Shown: positions 7,640 to 15,605 of the stretch, piece by piece
How positions within the stretch are numbered: position 1 is the stretch's first letter
Layout: every line of letters begins with the position of its first letter
Source: a bacterium
GTDB taxonomy: Bacteria; Patescibacteriota; Microgenomatia; UBA1400; PJMF01
Direction: 5' to 3'
Length of the DNA: 29,399 bases
Assembly (NCBI GenBank): GCA_017431585.1
Contig: JAFRKU010000073.1
Location: 1 to 29,399 of the forward strand
Made by a program: the position numbers and the translations under genes
Notes under the pieces: generated by a model
Told to the model about the DNA's origin: nothing
Seen by the model: the letters and a program-made list of their open reading frames with translations, nothing else
The model's database searches: none

Positions 7640-8655
7640 GCCCTCTTTCTGTAATTTTGCGCAAAAAAGCCGGCCGCTTGCTCCTTGAGCGGCCGCCACC
7701 AGTCTTCGTTTTCCACGTACCAATCAATCGTTTGTCGCAAACCTTCCTCCAGTGTCACGCTCGGCTGCCAACCGAGTTTCGCTTGTGTGCCGCTCCAATC
7801 AATCGCATACCGCCGGTCATGTCCGGCCCGATCGCGCACAAACTCGATTTCTTCATCCGGATTTTTGCCCATCAATCGGATAATTTGGCTAATGACCTCG
7901 TAATTCGACACGTCTTTGGTCAGCCCGCCTAGCAAAAACGTCTCTTGCGTCGGTCCGTGTTGCAGCACCGCTTCAATGCCCCGAACGTGATCGGTCACAA
8001 ACAACCAATCGCGTACATTTTTCCCATCGCCGTAAATCGGCACTTTTTTGCCCTCGATCAAATTCGTGATCGTCAAGCCAAACAACTTCTCCGGAAATTG
8101 GTGCGACCCGTAATTATTCGAGCAATTGGTAATTGTGTAAGGCAAACCATAAGTTTCCCCGTACGCTCGCACCAAATGATCGCTGCTCGCTTTACTCGCC
8201 GAATACGGCGAGCGCGGCTCGTACGGCGTCTCCAGTGTAAATTTTTCCGCCGAACCCAACTCCAGCGACCCGAAAACTTCGTCCGTGCTCACGTGGTGAA
8301 AATGTTTAATTTTGTTCTCCACCGCCGCCTGCACCAAATTAAAAGTCCCCAAAACATTCGTCTGCAAAAATGCCTCCGGCTCCAAAATGGACCGATCCAC
8401 ATGTGACTCAGCCGCAAAATGCACGACAATATCGGTATTTTTCATCAATTCGTTCACAATTTGTCTATCGCAAATATCGCCCTTGACAAAGTGATAACGC
8501 GGATTACTTTCTACACTCACCAAATTCGCCAAATTGCCGGCATACGTCAGCGCATCCAAATTTGTGATCTCATCTTCCGGATGATGCGCCAACCAATAGC
8601 GTACAAACTCGCTCCCAATGAAACCCGCGCCCCCAGTGACTAAAATTTTGCTCAT
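7636..8655 (-). CDS. rmlB: dTDP-glucose 4,6-dehydratase RmlB
   Basis: 339 aa, full length. It converts dTDP-glucose to dTDP-4-keto-6-deoxyglucose with bound NAD. The nucleotide-binding motif GGAGFIG is at residues 8-14. The RmlB-specific catalytic TDE is at 124-126 (HVSTDEVFGS), Y151/K155 sit in SPYSASK, and the substrate motif NCSNNYGSHQFPEKL follows. NVRDWLFVTDH and RRYAIDWSGTQAKLGW are also diagnostic. The gene starts inside the thioredoxin stop codon and stops inside the rmlD start codon (both ATGA), so the operon is translationally coupled. No rmlA (glucose-1-phosphate thymidylyltransferase) accompanies it in the window. Confidence 0.96.
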   Translation of the reverse strand: MSKILVTGGAGFIGSEFVRYWLAHHPEDEITNLDALTYAGNLANLVSVESNPRYHFVKGDICDRQIVNELMKNTDIVVHFAAESHVDRSILEPEAFLQTNVLGTFNLVQAAVENKIKHFHHVSTDEVFGSLELGSAEKFTLETPYEPRSPYSASKASSDHLVRAYGETYGLPYTITNCSNNYGSHQFPEKLFGLTITNLIEGKKVPIYGDGKNVRDWLFVTDHVRGIEAVLQHGPTQETFLLGGLTKDVSNYEVISQIIRLMGKNPDEEIEFVRDRAGHDRRYAIDWSGTQAKLGWQPSVTLEEGLRQTIDWYVENEDWWRPLKEQAAGFFAQNYRKRA

Positions 8656-8990
8656 ACTTCCTTGTATTTTTTAATCCAACTTTCCCAAAACGAGTAAGCC
8701 TTCGCGCCCACTTCTCGTGCCAAAATTTTCTCATCACGGATCAAAAAGATCGTCGGCAAAACTTCCACGCCGTAATCCAGCGCCGTTTGCTCTTCCTCGT
8801 CCGTGTTGACCATCACCACACTCACGCCTTGCGGTTTGTAGGCGCGCGCCAGCGCTTCCAGCGTCGGGTGCAAACTTTGGCAATGTGGACACCAGTCAGC
8901 GTAAAAATCCGCAATCACCAAATCATTTGGGTGATCTCGCAAAAATTTTTTCAACTCTTGCCCCGTCAAATGTAAAGACGCGTCTGCCAT
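8652..8990 (-). CDS. Thioredoxin-like protein
   Basis: 112 aa, single thioredoxin fold. The redox motif is WCPHC (W33, C34, C37) instead of the standard WCGPC. The His in the CPHC pair resembles DsbA and typically raises the reduction potential. The cis-Pro loop follows as VLPTIFLI. There is no signal peptide, so I place it in the cytoplasm. It is the first gene of the rml operon. Why a thioredoxin heads a sugar operon is not evident; a link to the Cys-rich secreted proteins is possible only if it were exported, and nothing shows that. Confidence 0.9.
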   Translation of the reverse strand: MADASLHLTGQELKKFLRDHPNDLVIADFYADWCPHCQSLHPTLEALARAYKPQGVSVVMVNTDEEEQTALDYGVEVLPTIFLIRDEKILAREVGAKAYSFWESWIKKYKEV

Positions 8991-9020
8991 TTTGCCCCGC
9001 TTTCTCTCGGTTTCGTTCCA

Positions 9021-9029
9021 ATTATATCA
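9021..9029 (-). promoter_or_regulatory. Extended -10 promoter for the trx-rmlBDC operon
   Basis: On the minus strand TGA-TATAAT (TATAAT at 9026-9021, with the TG of an extended -10 just upstream). No good -35 box is seen at 17 bp. A start near 9014 gives a leader of about 24 nt. Confidence 0.6.
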
Positions 9030-9080
9030 CACTTAAACAAAAATTTACTAGCAAATTCGCCCGCCCACTGCAATTGCCCC

Positions 9081-9109
9081 TTGTCGAGCCCGCCCATTTT
9101 TGCTACAAT
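9081..9109 (+). promoter_or_regulatory. Promoter giving a nearly leaderless mRNA
   Basis: TTGTCG at 9081-9086, a 17-bp spacer, and TACAAT at 9104-9109 with an extended TGC. The expected start is near 9116, only 3 nt from the ATG at 9119. No Shine-Dalgarno precedes this ATG. Confidence 0.65.
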
Positions 9110-9118
9110 GAAACCACT

Positions 9119-10606
9119 ATGTCAGAAACTTTATCTATGGAAAATCAAGTTAATCTACCCGCTGCAGCCAGTGAAACCATCCAGCCTGTTGATCAAACCA
9201 GCCGTGCCCGCGATTTTGTCCGCACCAATACCAATTATTCGCCCGAAACGGTCAGTCGTTTGTATGCTTTCGTCCACCGCGAAAAAATCGCCGATGTTGT
9301 CGATCCCAGCGTCGCGCCAGATGCCGAAAATTCCTCGCTTGCCCGCGGTTACATGGATAAATTCCAAACTCAAGTCGAGGACAAATTGGGCAGCGAGTCC
9401 ATTACTCCAGAAAACCCCACCACTGAGATCACACCAGCTCAAGCCTTTAAAAAGGGCTGGGAAATCGCCCGTGCTTTCCGTCGCACTGGCCAAGTGCCAG
9501 CTGAACTTACTCCAGCCACTCTCGATACTATTCGTCAGACAGTTACCGATGAGGATTTAAGCGAAGCTTTAAGCGAAATTGCACTAGTCATGTCTCCTCC
9601 GCCACCAGAGCTCACCGTCCGTGAAGTAATCGATCGCGACAATCCCGTGCCCGGCGTCGTCACCGAAACCACCGTTGGTGTCACCGTGGATAATTTGGCT
9701 CAAACTCCCAACCCGGGAGTAACTCCCGGGTTGGAGCAAAACCCGGGAGCCACTCCCGGGTTTAGTGAAACCACCGCTCCCGAAGCGGCCGGCGAAGCCG
9801 ATCGCCTCCAAGCCGAACTCGACCGTCTCAATGCCGAATTTGCCGCCCTCGCTCAGCAACGCACCGATTTAGGCGAAACTATTTTGGCTCGTGACTATCG
9901 CTTGCGCGAACTCTCCAGCCGCAGTCTGGATAGCAGCGCCGACGATCGCCTGCACCAACTTTACCAAGCCGCCAAAGAATATCGCGCGGCTTTTCAAGCC
10001 GCTAGCTTAGCTGTCCAGTCCGAACCCGACAGCGACCAAAGCGAACGCCTCGCTCAAGCCGTCGCCGCCTATGATAAAATGGTCACCTACGGTTTGGCCT
10101 ACCAACGCGAACCTATCAATGACAGTCAAGTTTTCGACCTAGATACCGACTTCAAACGTCGCCTTTTACATCTGGCGCGAGGCACTGGTCGCCCCGAAGA
10201 ACTCACCGCTACCAAAGATCAACTCATCGCCAGCCTTCAACCCCACGGTCTAACCGAAGCCGGCCGCGCCGGGCTGCAACGTTTAGTCGATCGCGCCACC
10301 GAATTATCGCATGACACCGGCGCCCGCATCGCCCAGGCCCTCGCCAGTGGCAACTTGCGCGACATGTACGATGAGGAAGCTATCAGTCAGCTCAATGTCG
10401 ACTTTGCTCATTTGGAAGACGAGTTGCTGCGTCGTTCCGATCCCCTTGCCGAACTTATCCATGCTCATACTGATCACTTGCACACCATCGATCAGGAAAT
10501 CGGCGCTATGTCACAATATATTTCCCTCACTCGCCAGCTAGAAGATGTTCGCCGCCAGCGTCGTCATTTGCGCGAACAACTCACGTCTCTTGAACCCGCC
10601 ACGTAA
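9119..10606 (+). CDS. Coiled-coil protein of unknown function carrying an in-frame palindromic repeat
   Basis: 495 aa from the ATG at 9119 (chosen from the promoter; the next Met is 6 codons on). I do not recognise the family. The protein is acidic, with no signal peptide and no membrane segment, so probably cytoplasmic. Residues 1-195 are mostly helical with Pro/Thr-rich ends. Residues 198-215 are encoded by two palindromic repeat copies and read NPGVTPGL...NPGATPGF. Residues from about 222 to 270 form a heptad-like coiled coil (ADRLQAELDRLNAEFAAL, LARDYRLRELSS), and more long helices follow, ending in another coiled coil (ISLTRQLEDVRRQRRHLREQL). The stop codon TAA overlaps a further repeat copy. 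It is divergent from the rml operon and convergent with ruvB. Confidence 0.85.
   Translation: MSETLSMENQVNLPAAASETIQPVDQTSRARDFVRTNTNYSPETVSRLYAFVHREKIADVVDPSVAPDAENSSLARGYMDKFQTQVEDKLGSESITPENPTTEITPAQAFKKGWEIARAFRRTGQVPAELTPATLDTIRQTVTDEDLSEALSEIALVMSPPPPELTVREVIDRDNPVPGVVTETTVGVTVDNLAQTPNPGVTPGLEQNPGATPGFSETTAPEAAGEADRLQAELDRLNAEFAALAQQRTDLGETILARDYRLRELSSRSLDSSADDRLHQLYQAAKEYRAAFQAASLAVQSEPDSDQSERLAQAVAAYDKMVTYGLAYQREPINDSQVFDLDTDFKRRLLHLARGTGRPEELTATKDQLIASLQPHGLTEAGRAGLQRLVDRATELSHDTGARIAQALASGNLRDMYDEEAISQLNVDFAHLEDELLRRSDPLAELIHAHTDHLHTIDQEIGAMSQYISLTRQLEDVRRQRRHLREQLTSLEPAT
9710..9763 (+). repeat. Two palindromic repeat units inside a coding region
   Basis: Copy 1 at 9710-9732 (arms AACCCGGGAGT and ACTCCCGGGTT around one A). 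Copy 2 at 9739-9763 (11-nt arms around CCA). Both are read in frame without a stop. They are separated by only 6 nt, unlike the 28-nt linker of the intergenic composites. Confidence 0.95.
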
Positions 10607-10630
10607 AACCCGGGAGTAACTCCCGGGTTT
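10606..10630. repeat. Palindromic repeat, single unit, at the stop codon
   Basis: 12-nt arms AAACCCGGGAGT and ACTCCCGGGTTT around one A. The last base of the TAA stop (10604-10606) is the first base of the palindrome. It could act as a 3'-end hairpin for the upstream gene. Confidence 0.95.
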
Positions 10631-10638
10631 ATGTACTA

Positions 10639-10806
10639 CTCTCGCTGGCCGTGCGGCGAGACTGGATTTTTGCTGGATGTCCAAGACTAGAATTAATGGC
10701 CGCGTTTGTCGCTCTTATGGTTTGACAGTATTTAGCCGCCCGCTCACCCGCGTAGTGACACTGGACTTATGCGAAAATCCGTGTCGAGCCGTGCGGCCAG
10801 CGGGAG
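10639..10806. ncRNA. Candidate structured RNA, or inverted-repeat element, of about 168 nt
   Basis: 10639-10651 pairs with 10794-10806 (13 bp, one G-T). After a symmetric TG/TG internal loop, 10654-10657 pairs with 10788-10791. Possible tandem G-A pairs (10658-10659 with 10786-10787) are followed by 10660-10662 with 10783-10785, then 10664-10673 with 10771-10780 (one G-T), and 10679-10683 with 10762-10766. The resulting long, interrupted helix closes a terminal domain of about 78 nt. No convincing ORF or own promoter is seen. The strand is undetermined because helices read on both strands, although the wobbles slightly favour neither. It is flanked by palindromic repeats at 10606-10630 and 10821-10896. 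I do not recognise it as tmRNA, RNase P RNA or SRP RNA. Confidence 0.45.
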
Positions 10807-10820
10807 TGAATTTTGCCCCC

Positions 10821-10896
10821 AACCCGGGAGTAACTCCCGGGTTTAGTGACAATTTTCGCCTGGAAAACCGCAAACCCGGGAGTTACTCCCGACTTT
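10821..10896. repeat. 76-nt composite of two palindromes, overlapping the ruvB 3' end
   Basis: Palindrome 10821-10843, a 28-nt linker (10844-10871) with the conserved core AATTTTCGCCTGGAAAAC, then palindrome 10872-10896, whose right arm is degenerate (CCCGACTTT instead of CCCGGGTTT). The ruvB stop codon (10885-10883, minus strand) and its last codons lie within the second palindrome. Confidence 0.92.
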
Positions 10897-11884
10897 GACG
10901 CAAGTGAGCGATCGCTCCCGCCGTCGCCACCCGCCCTTTGGGCGTTTTTTGAATGAAACCAATTTGTATCAAATATGGCTCGATGACTTCCTCGATCGTG
11001 GACTCGTCTTCGCTCGTCGCCGCTGCCAGCGTCGTCAGTCCCACCGGCCCGCCGTCAAACTTGCTCACCATCGTTTGTAGCAAAAACCGATCAGCCTCCG
11101 TCAGCCCCAGTTTATCTACTCGCAACAAATCCAAAGCCTGATCCGTGATTTCCGGCGTGATCGCCCCATCGTGTTTCACTTGCGCAAAATCGCGCACCCG
11201 CTTGAGCAGTTTGAGGGCGATCCGCGGGGTGCCGCGGCCGCGCCGGGCAATGCGCAAAGCGCTTTGCGCGTCCAAAGCGATTTGCAATTTTTGCCCGGCG
11301 CGCCTCACAATCGCTTGCAATTTCTCCGCCGGGTAATACGTCAGCCGATACGTCAGCCCAAACCGATCGCGAAAAGGACCAGTTAGCGCCCCAAACTTCG
11401 TCGTCGCCCCCACCAGCGTAAACGGCGGTAAATCAATCCGCACCGTCTTGGCCGCCGGTCCCTTGCCAATCACCAAATCCAGCGCGTAGTCTTCCATCGC
11501 CGAATACAGCGTTTCCTCCACCACTTTTGGCAAGCGGTGAATTTCGTCAATAAAAAGCACATCGCGTGGCTCCAGCGAAGTCAAAATTGCCGCTAAATCA
11601 CCACTTTTCGTTAGCACCGTCCCGCTAGTCACCTTGATATTAGCGTTCATTTCTTTGGCAATCAAATGTGACAGCGTCGTTTTGCCCAGTCCCGGCGGGC
11701 CGTAAAAAAGCGTGTGATCCAAAGCCTCGCCCCGCTCCAGCGCCGCGTGCGTCCCAATTTGCAACGCCTCTTTTATTTCGTCCTGCCCGCAAAACTCGTC
11801 CCACTCGCCGGCGCGCAAACTCGTCAGCAACACCTCCTCGTCGGGTGTCTCTTCGCTGATCATTTGGTTCACGTTCGCTCGCAT
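10883..11884 (-). CDS. ruvB: Holliday junction branch migration ATPase RuvB
   Basis: 333 aa, typical length. It is the hexameric AAA+ motor that drives branch migration with RuvA. Walker A GPPGLGKTT is at residues 62-70, Walker B FIDEIH at 111-116. Sensor 1 reads GATTK at 159-163 (usually GATTR), followed by GPFRDRFG, which includes the arginine finger. Sensor 2 is in RGTPRIALKLLKRVRD at about 217-232. The C-terminal winged helix ends with FIQKTPKGRVAT, as in the family. The last residues SRE and the TAA stop are encoded by a palindromic repeat. It starts 1 nt after the ruvA stop codon. Confidence 0.97.
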   Translation of the reverse strand: MRANVNQMISEETPDEEVLLTSLRAGEWDEFCGQDEIKEALQIGTHAALERGEALDHTLFYGPPGLGKTTLSHLIAKEMNANIKVTSGTVLTKSGDLAAILTSLEPRDVLFIDEIHRLPKVVEETLYSAMEDYALDLVIGKGPAAKTVRIDLPPFTLVGATTKFGALTGPFRDRFGLTYRLTYYPAEKLQAIVRRAGQKLQIALDAQSALRIARRGRGTPRIALKLLKRVRDFAQVKHDGAITPEITDQALDLLRVDKLGLTEADRFLLQTMVSKFDGGPVGLTTLAAATSEDESTIEEVIEPYLIQIGFIQKTPKGRVATAGAIAHLRQSRE

Positions 11885-11885
11885 A

Positions 11886-12452
11886 CTATTTCTTCAACTT
11901 TCCCAAAGCCGCCTTAATCGCCGCCGCTGCATCCATGTTGGCCAAATCCAAATCATTCAGCACTTTGCGCACATTCGGCTCGTCAAAACCCAGCGTCAGC
12001 AATCCGGCCAACGCGTCTTCGTACGTTTCCGATTTCGGCGCCAGATCCAATTCCGTCAGTCCGCCCAATTTGTTTTTTAACTCAATGATTAGTTTTTGCG
12101 CCAACTTTTTGCCCACCCGCGGGAAACTGGTAAAATATGTCACGTCCGCCTGCTGAATAGCTTCAATAATTCGCGCCGCGCCCGCATCCGTCAGCGTCAG
12201 TGCCATTTTTGGTCCGCACCCAGACACGCTCAGTAACATTTCAAAAAGTTGCAAATCGCTCTCGCTGGCCAAGCCGTACAATTCTTGCCGATCTTCGCGA
12301 ATGTGTGCATACGTAAAAAGCTGGATTTGTCCATCTTTTATTTGACTCAGCGCCCGATTGCCCGCAAAAACTTTATAGCCGACCCCACCGCTGGTGATCA
12401 CGATAATATAATCGGCATAAGTTTTCACGCTCCCCTGCAAATACGCAATCAT
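11886..12452 (-). CDS. ruvA: Holliday junction-binding protein RuvA
   Basis: 188 aa from the ATG at 12452, chosen because it gives MIAYLQGSV, the canonical RuvA start, and has AAAGGG upstream. An OB-fold domain occupies the N-terminus (VGYKVFAGNRAL). The helix-hairpin-helix DNA-binding region is at about residues 65-130 (LLSVSGCGPKMALTL, FPRVGKKLAQKLIIEL). The UBA-like domain III that contacts RuvB is at the C-terminus (EDALAGLLTLGFDEPNVRKVL). The start overlaps the flippase stop as ATGA. No ruvC is next to it. Confidence 0.95.
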   Translation of the reverse strand: MIAYLQGSVKTYADYIIVITSGGVGYKVFAGNRALSQIKDGQIQLFTYAHIREDRQELYGLASESDLQLFEMLLSVSGCGPKMALTLTDAGAARIIEAIQQADVTYFTSFPRVGKKLAQKLIIELKNKLGGLTELDLAPKSETYEDALAGLLTLGFDEPNVRKVLNDLDLANMDAAAAIKAALGKLKK

Positions 12453-13900
12453 CGCAACCCTTTCACTTCCGCCCACAACTTCCGGCCATTCAAAAGCGCC
12501 ACCGCCGCCACGTACACTAATCCACTACTCAGTAATCCGGCCATGAGCCAACCCTTACTCACCGTCCACGTCTCCATGAAAAAAATCCCGTACGCCGCCA
12601 TAATTAGCGACCCAGTCAGTGGTGCCCAAATTTGTTCCCACAAATCAAACGTCACATATTTTTTTACCATCATCACCGGCAGGAAACTCGTCAGCGAAAT
12701 GAGAAAACCTGCGATCGCCACCGCGTCAAAGCCCCACACACCAAAAAGTGGAATGGTCACCACCCACGTCAGCACCGTCCAGAGCACCATCAGTTTCAGC
12801 GTTTCATTAATTTTCCCAATGGCATTCAATACATTCGTCAGCGGTGAAGAAATCGCCGCCGGTGCAATCGCCAGCGTGAAAAAAATAAAAGAAATTGTCG
12901 CCGGCTCCCACTTGTGATAATGTTCGATCACTTGCGTCAGCGGCCAAAAAAACACGCACATACCCGTTAAAATCGGAAAAATGCTCAGCGTGATAAAATA
13001 AATTGACTTTTCAATCGCTCGCTTGATCAAATGTGTCTTGCCTTGTAGCCGCGAAAACGTGGGAAAAGTAATCGCCATCACATTTTGTACCGTTAAATTA
13101 TAAGGATACATCGACCATTGTTTGGCAAAACTGATCAAACCAAACTGATGCGCGCTCACTCCAAACATCTTTTGCGTAAAATCAGACGCCACAAACAGAT
13201 AAAACAATTGGTCTTTGACGCGCGCTAGCAAATCGTTGAGCTGAAACTTGAAACCATATTTAAAAGACGCCACAAAACTCTCGCGACTAAAAAGCCACCG
13301 CGGCCAAAACGGCACCAAATACAGCATCACCCCCGCTCCCACAATCGAGCGCGCCCAAATTGCCCACGTGTAAGCACTCACGCCAAAACCACGATACACC
13401 AGCAAAATTAGCAAACCTTGATAGACCACTTGCTCAATAATTTGCGGCCAGACGAGTTTGTTAAAGTCCAGCGTCCGCGTCAATTTAATCGACGGGACCA
13501 CCTTAAGCGTGGCAAACACAAACCCAAATCCCAGTGCGTACAAAATGGCCGCGCCGTGCTCGCCCAACTGATGCGCAAATATTCCGCTCCCCACCAGCGC
13601 CGCGCACACGCCCACGATTATCAGCGCCAGCGTCATCTGCGTCCAAAAAATTGTCTGATAATCCTCCCGCGTCGGCTCACTTTTTTTCTGAATCAAAGCA
13701 CTCGCCAGTCCAATGTCCGAAAAAAACGTCAGTATCCCGATAATTTGCGTCACCACGCCGTACACGGCAAATTCCGTCACGCTCAGCAATCCGCCCAAAA
13801 TCAAGCTGGAGACTAAGCCCAAACCATTCAGCAGCAGCGTCCGCGCAAAATAAGACACCGCCCCCGACACTGACTTTCTTTTAATCTCGTCTTTTTGCAT
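12449..13900 (-). CDS. wzx: Wzx-type polysaccharide flippase (MOP superfamily)
   Basis: 483 aa from the ATG at 13900; a GTG at 13921 is an alternative start and neither has a strong Shine-Dalgarno. The protein is strongly hydrophobic with about 12-14 predicted transmembrane helices. Its N-terminus (KSVSGAVSYFARTLLLNGLGLVSSLILGGLLSVTEFAVYGV) is the signature arrangement of polysaccharide/O-antigen flippases, with DIGLASALIQKKSEPTREDYQTIFW following. Expected role: moving undecaprenyl-linked glycans across the membrane. It overlaps the upstream membrane-protein gene by about 20 nt and ruvA by 4 nt. The substrate is unknown. Confidence 0.87.
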   Translation of the reverse strand: MQKDEIKRKSVSGAVSYFARTLLLNGLGLVSSLILGGLLSVTEFAVYGVVTQIIGILTFFSDIGLASALIQKKSEPTREDYQTIFWTQMTLALIIVGVCAALVGSGIFAHQLGEHGAAILYALGFGFVFATLKVVPSIKLTRTLDFNKLVWPQIIEQVVYQGLLILLVYRGFGVSAYTWAIWARSIVGAGVMLYLVPFWPRWLFSRESFVASFKYGFKFQLNDLLARVKDQLFYLFVASDFTQKMFGVSAHQFGLISFAKQWSMYPYNLTVQNVMAITFPTFSRLQGKTHLIKRAIEKSIYFITLSIFPILTGMCVFFWPLTQVIEHYHKWEPATISFIFFTLAIAPAAISSPLTNVLNAIGKINETLKLMVLWTVLTWVVTIPLFGVWGFDAVAIAGFLISLTSFLPVMMVKKYVTFDLWEQIWAPLTGSLIMAAYGIFFMETWTVSKGWLMAGLLSSGLVYVAAVALLNGRKLWAEVKGLR

Positions 13901-15602
13901 TGTTGTATCCAAGTTTTTCACCTGTCAGCACCCAGGCTGCCAACGCCAACCAGCTGATCGCACTCACCCAATTGCATACTCGCCGCAGCGGCGTACTGTC
14001 CAGCTGCACTCCAACTTTGTGTCGTCCCGCCGGTACATCAATGACTATGTTGCCTCGCTCGCTGACACGAATTTCCGCCGGCTCGCCGTCAATTTCCGCT
14101 CGCCATCCCGGATAATAAGCAATATTAAATTCCGCCTCTCCACTGGCCTCCCGCTCGAATTGCACCAATTTTTCGTGCATTCGCTCCACCAAAACTGCTG
14201 GCTGGTTGCCCTCGTGCACCATTTGCGCCATTGGTACTTCTTGCCACTCATTGGCAAAATCAATCGGCAAATAATCCACCAGCACGCCACTGAGTGTCTG
14301 GCGAATATATTCCGGTTCATCAGTATAATGTACGTCCTCACCCGTATATGATTCACCCTGAAAATAAGACGCCGAAGTCCCCACTAGCACCAGCCACAAA
14401 GCAACGATGATTGCCGTTTGCCAGCGCTTCGGAAACCATGCTACTCCAGCCGCACCCACCAGCGCCATCAAAATGATACTTATCCCCAAATATCGCCACG
14501 GAAACTGCGCAAAAGCCAATAAATCCGCCGCTGCTTCCCAAATGAACTGACTCTTGCTCATGGTCATAAAAAGTGTAAACAAAAAAATTGCGAAAAAACA
14601 AGTAAAAAGTAACACTTTGTGCAATTTTTGTCTATTATGCCACCACTCTTTGGCACTAGCCACCATCGCTCCGGCACCTATCGCCACGCCCGCCCACTGC
14701 GCCCAACCCAAGAAAAATGACAAACCGTCGTCAGGCCCCCAGCCGCTCCCACCGTAGCCAAAGTTATCCCGCCAGAATTGCCTAAAGTAGACAAAATGTA
14801 AACGAAAATTAAAATAATCGCCAAGTATCCATGTATTTACCTGCGTTAATTCTTTTTCAATCAGGGCCGGCAGCAAGTAAAAAGCCGTCAAACCCAAGCA
14901 TGCCACCGCCCACGTCGCCAGCCGCTTGACGACGTCCCAGACAGACAAATGCGCCGCCCGCTCCAGCGCCACCTCCGCCACTATATATAATAATAGTACC
15001 GGTGCCGCCAGCATGGTCGTGATATTGTGCGATAAAATCAGCACCACGCCCCCACCCACGATATACCACTGATAATGTTTTTCATCGCGGATCAATCGCG
15101 TCAAACCGCACAGTAGCCACGGCAGTGCCGCCATCGCCCACAACTCACTCATCGCCCCGCGCGCAAACAAATCCATCGCCCGATAAGACGCCAGCGCACT
15201 CATGCTCGCGCTCAAAGCCGCCACTTCAATGCTAAACCACTCGCGCGCCCATTTGTAGCTGCCCCACAGTGTCACCACCGAAACCGCCAGCCACAAAATC
15301 TTGGTACACCAAACTAAATCAACGCCCAGCAAATGAATCAGCGCCCCCAAAAAGTAGGGCAGGGGGGCGTAAAATTCAAACAAAGGCATCCCGTAGCCCC
15401 AACCGAAATTTTCGCTCCAAATCACCGGCCACTGTCCCTCCAGCAACCCGCGCGTCATTTCTGCTATGCGCGCCCCGTGTAAATAGTCATGCGTGTGAAA
15501 CATTGGCCGGGTCAGCAATGTCCAGGAAAAAACCACCACCGTCCCCGCCAAAATTATCGCGGCCAACCAATGTTTTTTCACCCAGAGACCCACTTTGTCC
15601 AT
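13881..15602 (-). CDS. Polytopic membrane protein, 6-pyruvoyl-tetrahydropterin synthase-related/GT-C-like
   Basis: 573 aa with about 10-12 transmembrane helices and a soluble C-terminal domain. The first extracytoplasmic loop (THDYLHGARIAEMTRGLLEG, then WSENFGWGYGMPLFEFYAPLPY) is the acidic-motif loop seen in the PTPS-related membrane family (Pfam 'PTPS_related') and in GT-C glycosyltransferases. GGSGWGPDDGLSFFLG is also typical. The C-terminal stretch AYYPGWRAEIDGEPAEI...GRHKVGVQLDSTPLRR resembles the YfhO-type beta domain before the last helix. A role as a lipid-linked-sugar glycosyltransferase is inferred from fold and operon; the enzymology of this family is not established. It starts 3 nt after the galE stop. 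Confidence 0.82.
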   Translation of the reverse strand: MDKVGLWVKKHWLAAIILAGTVVVFSWTLLTRPMFHTHDYLHGARIAEMTRGLLEGQWPVIWSENFGWGYGMPLFEFYAPLPYFLGALIHLLGVDLVWCTKILWLAVSVVTLWGSYKWAREWFSIEVAALSASMSALASYRAMDLFARGAMSELWAMAALPWLLCGLTRLIRDEKHYQWYIVGGGVVLILSHNITTMLAAPVLLLYIVAEVALERAAHLSVWDVVKRLATWAVACLGLTAFYLLPALIEKELTQVNTWILGDYFNFRLHFVYFRQFWRDNFGYGGSGWGPDDGLSFFLGWAQWAGVAIGAGAMVASAKEWWHNRQKLHKVLLFTCFFAIFLFTLFMTMSKSQFIWEAAADLLAFAQFPWRYLGISIILMALVGAAGVAWFPKRWQTAIIVALWLVLVGTSASYFQGESYTGEDVHYTDEPEYIRQTLSGVLVDYLPIDFANEWQEVPMAQMVHEGNQPAVLVERMHEKLVQFEREASGEAEFNIAYYPGWRAEIDGEPAEIRVSERGNIVIDVPAGRHKVGVQLDSTPLRRVCNWVSAISWLALAAWVLTGEKLGYNNAKRRD

Positions 15603-15605
15603 CGT

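Noticed and set aside
10639..10806. Hairpin element as tmRNA, RNase P RNA or tRNA
   Set aside because: No TPsiC-type GGTTCGA stretch, no CCA end, no RNase P conserved cores, no cloverleaf.
10677..10898. 73-aa ORF across the hairpin element and repeats
   Set aside because: It has no ribosome site, reads straight through the palindromes and the stem-forming DNA, and runs antisense into the ruvB end. The ORF is better explained as a by-product of the structured element.
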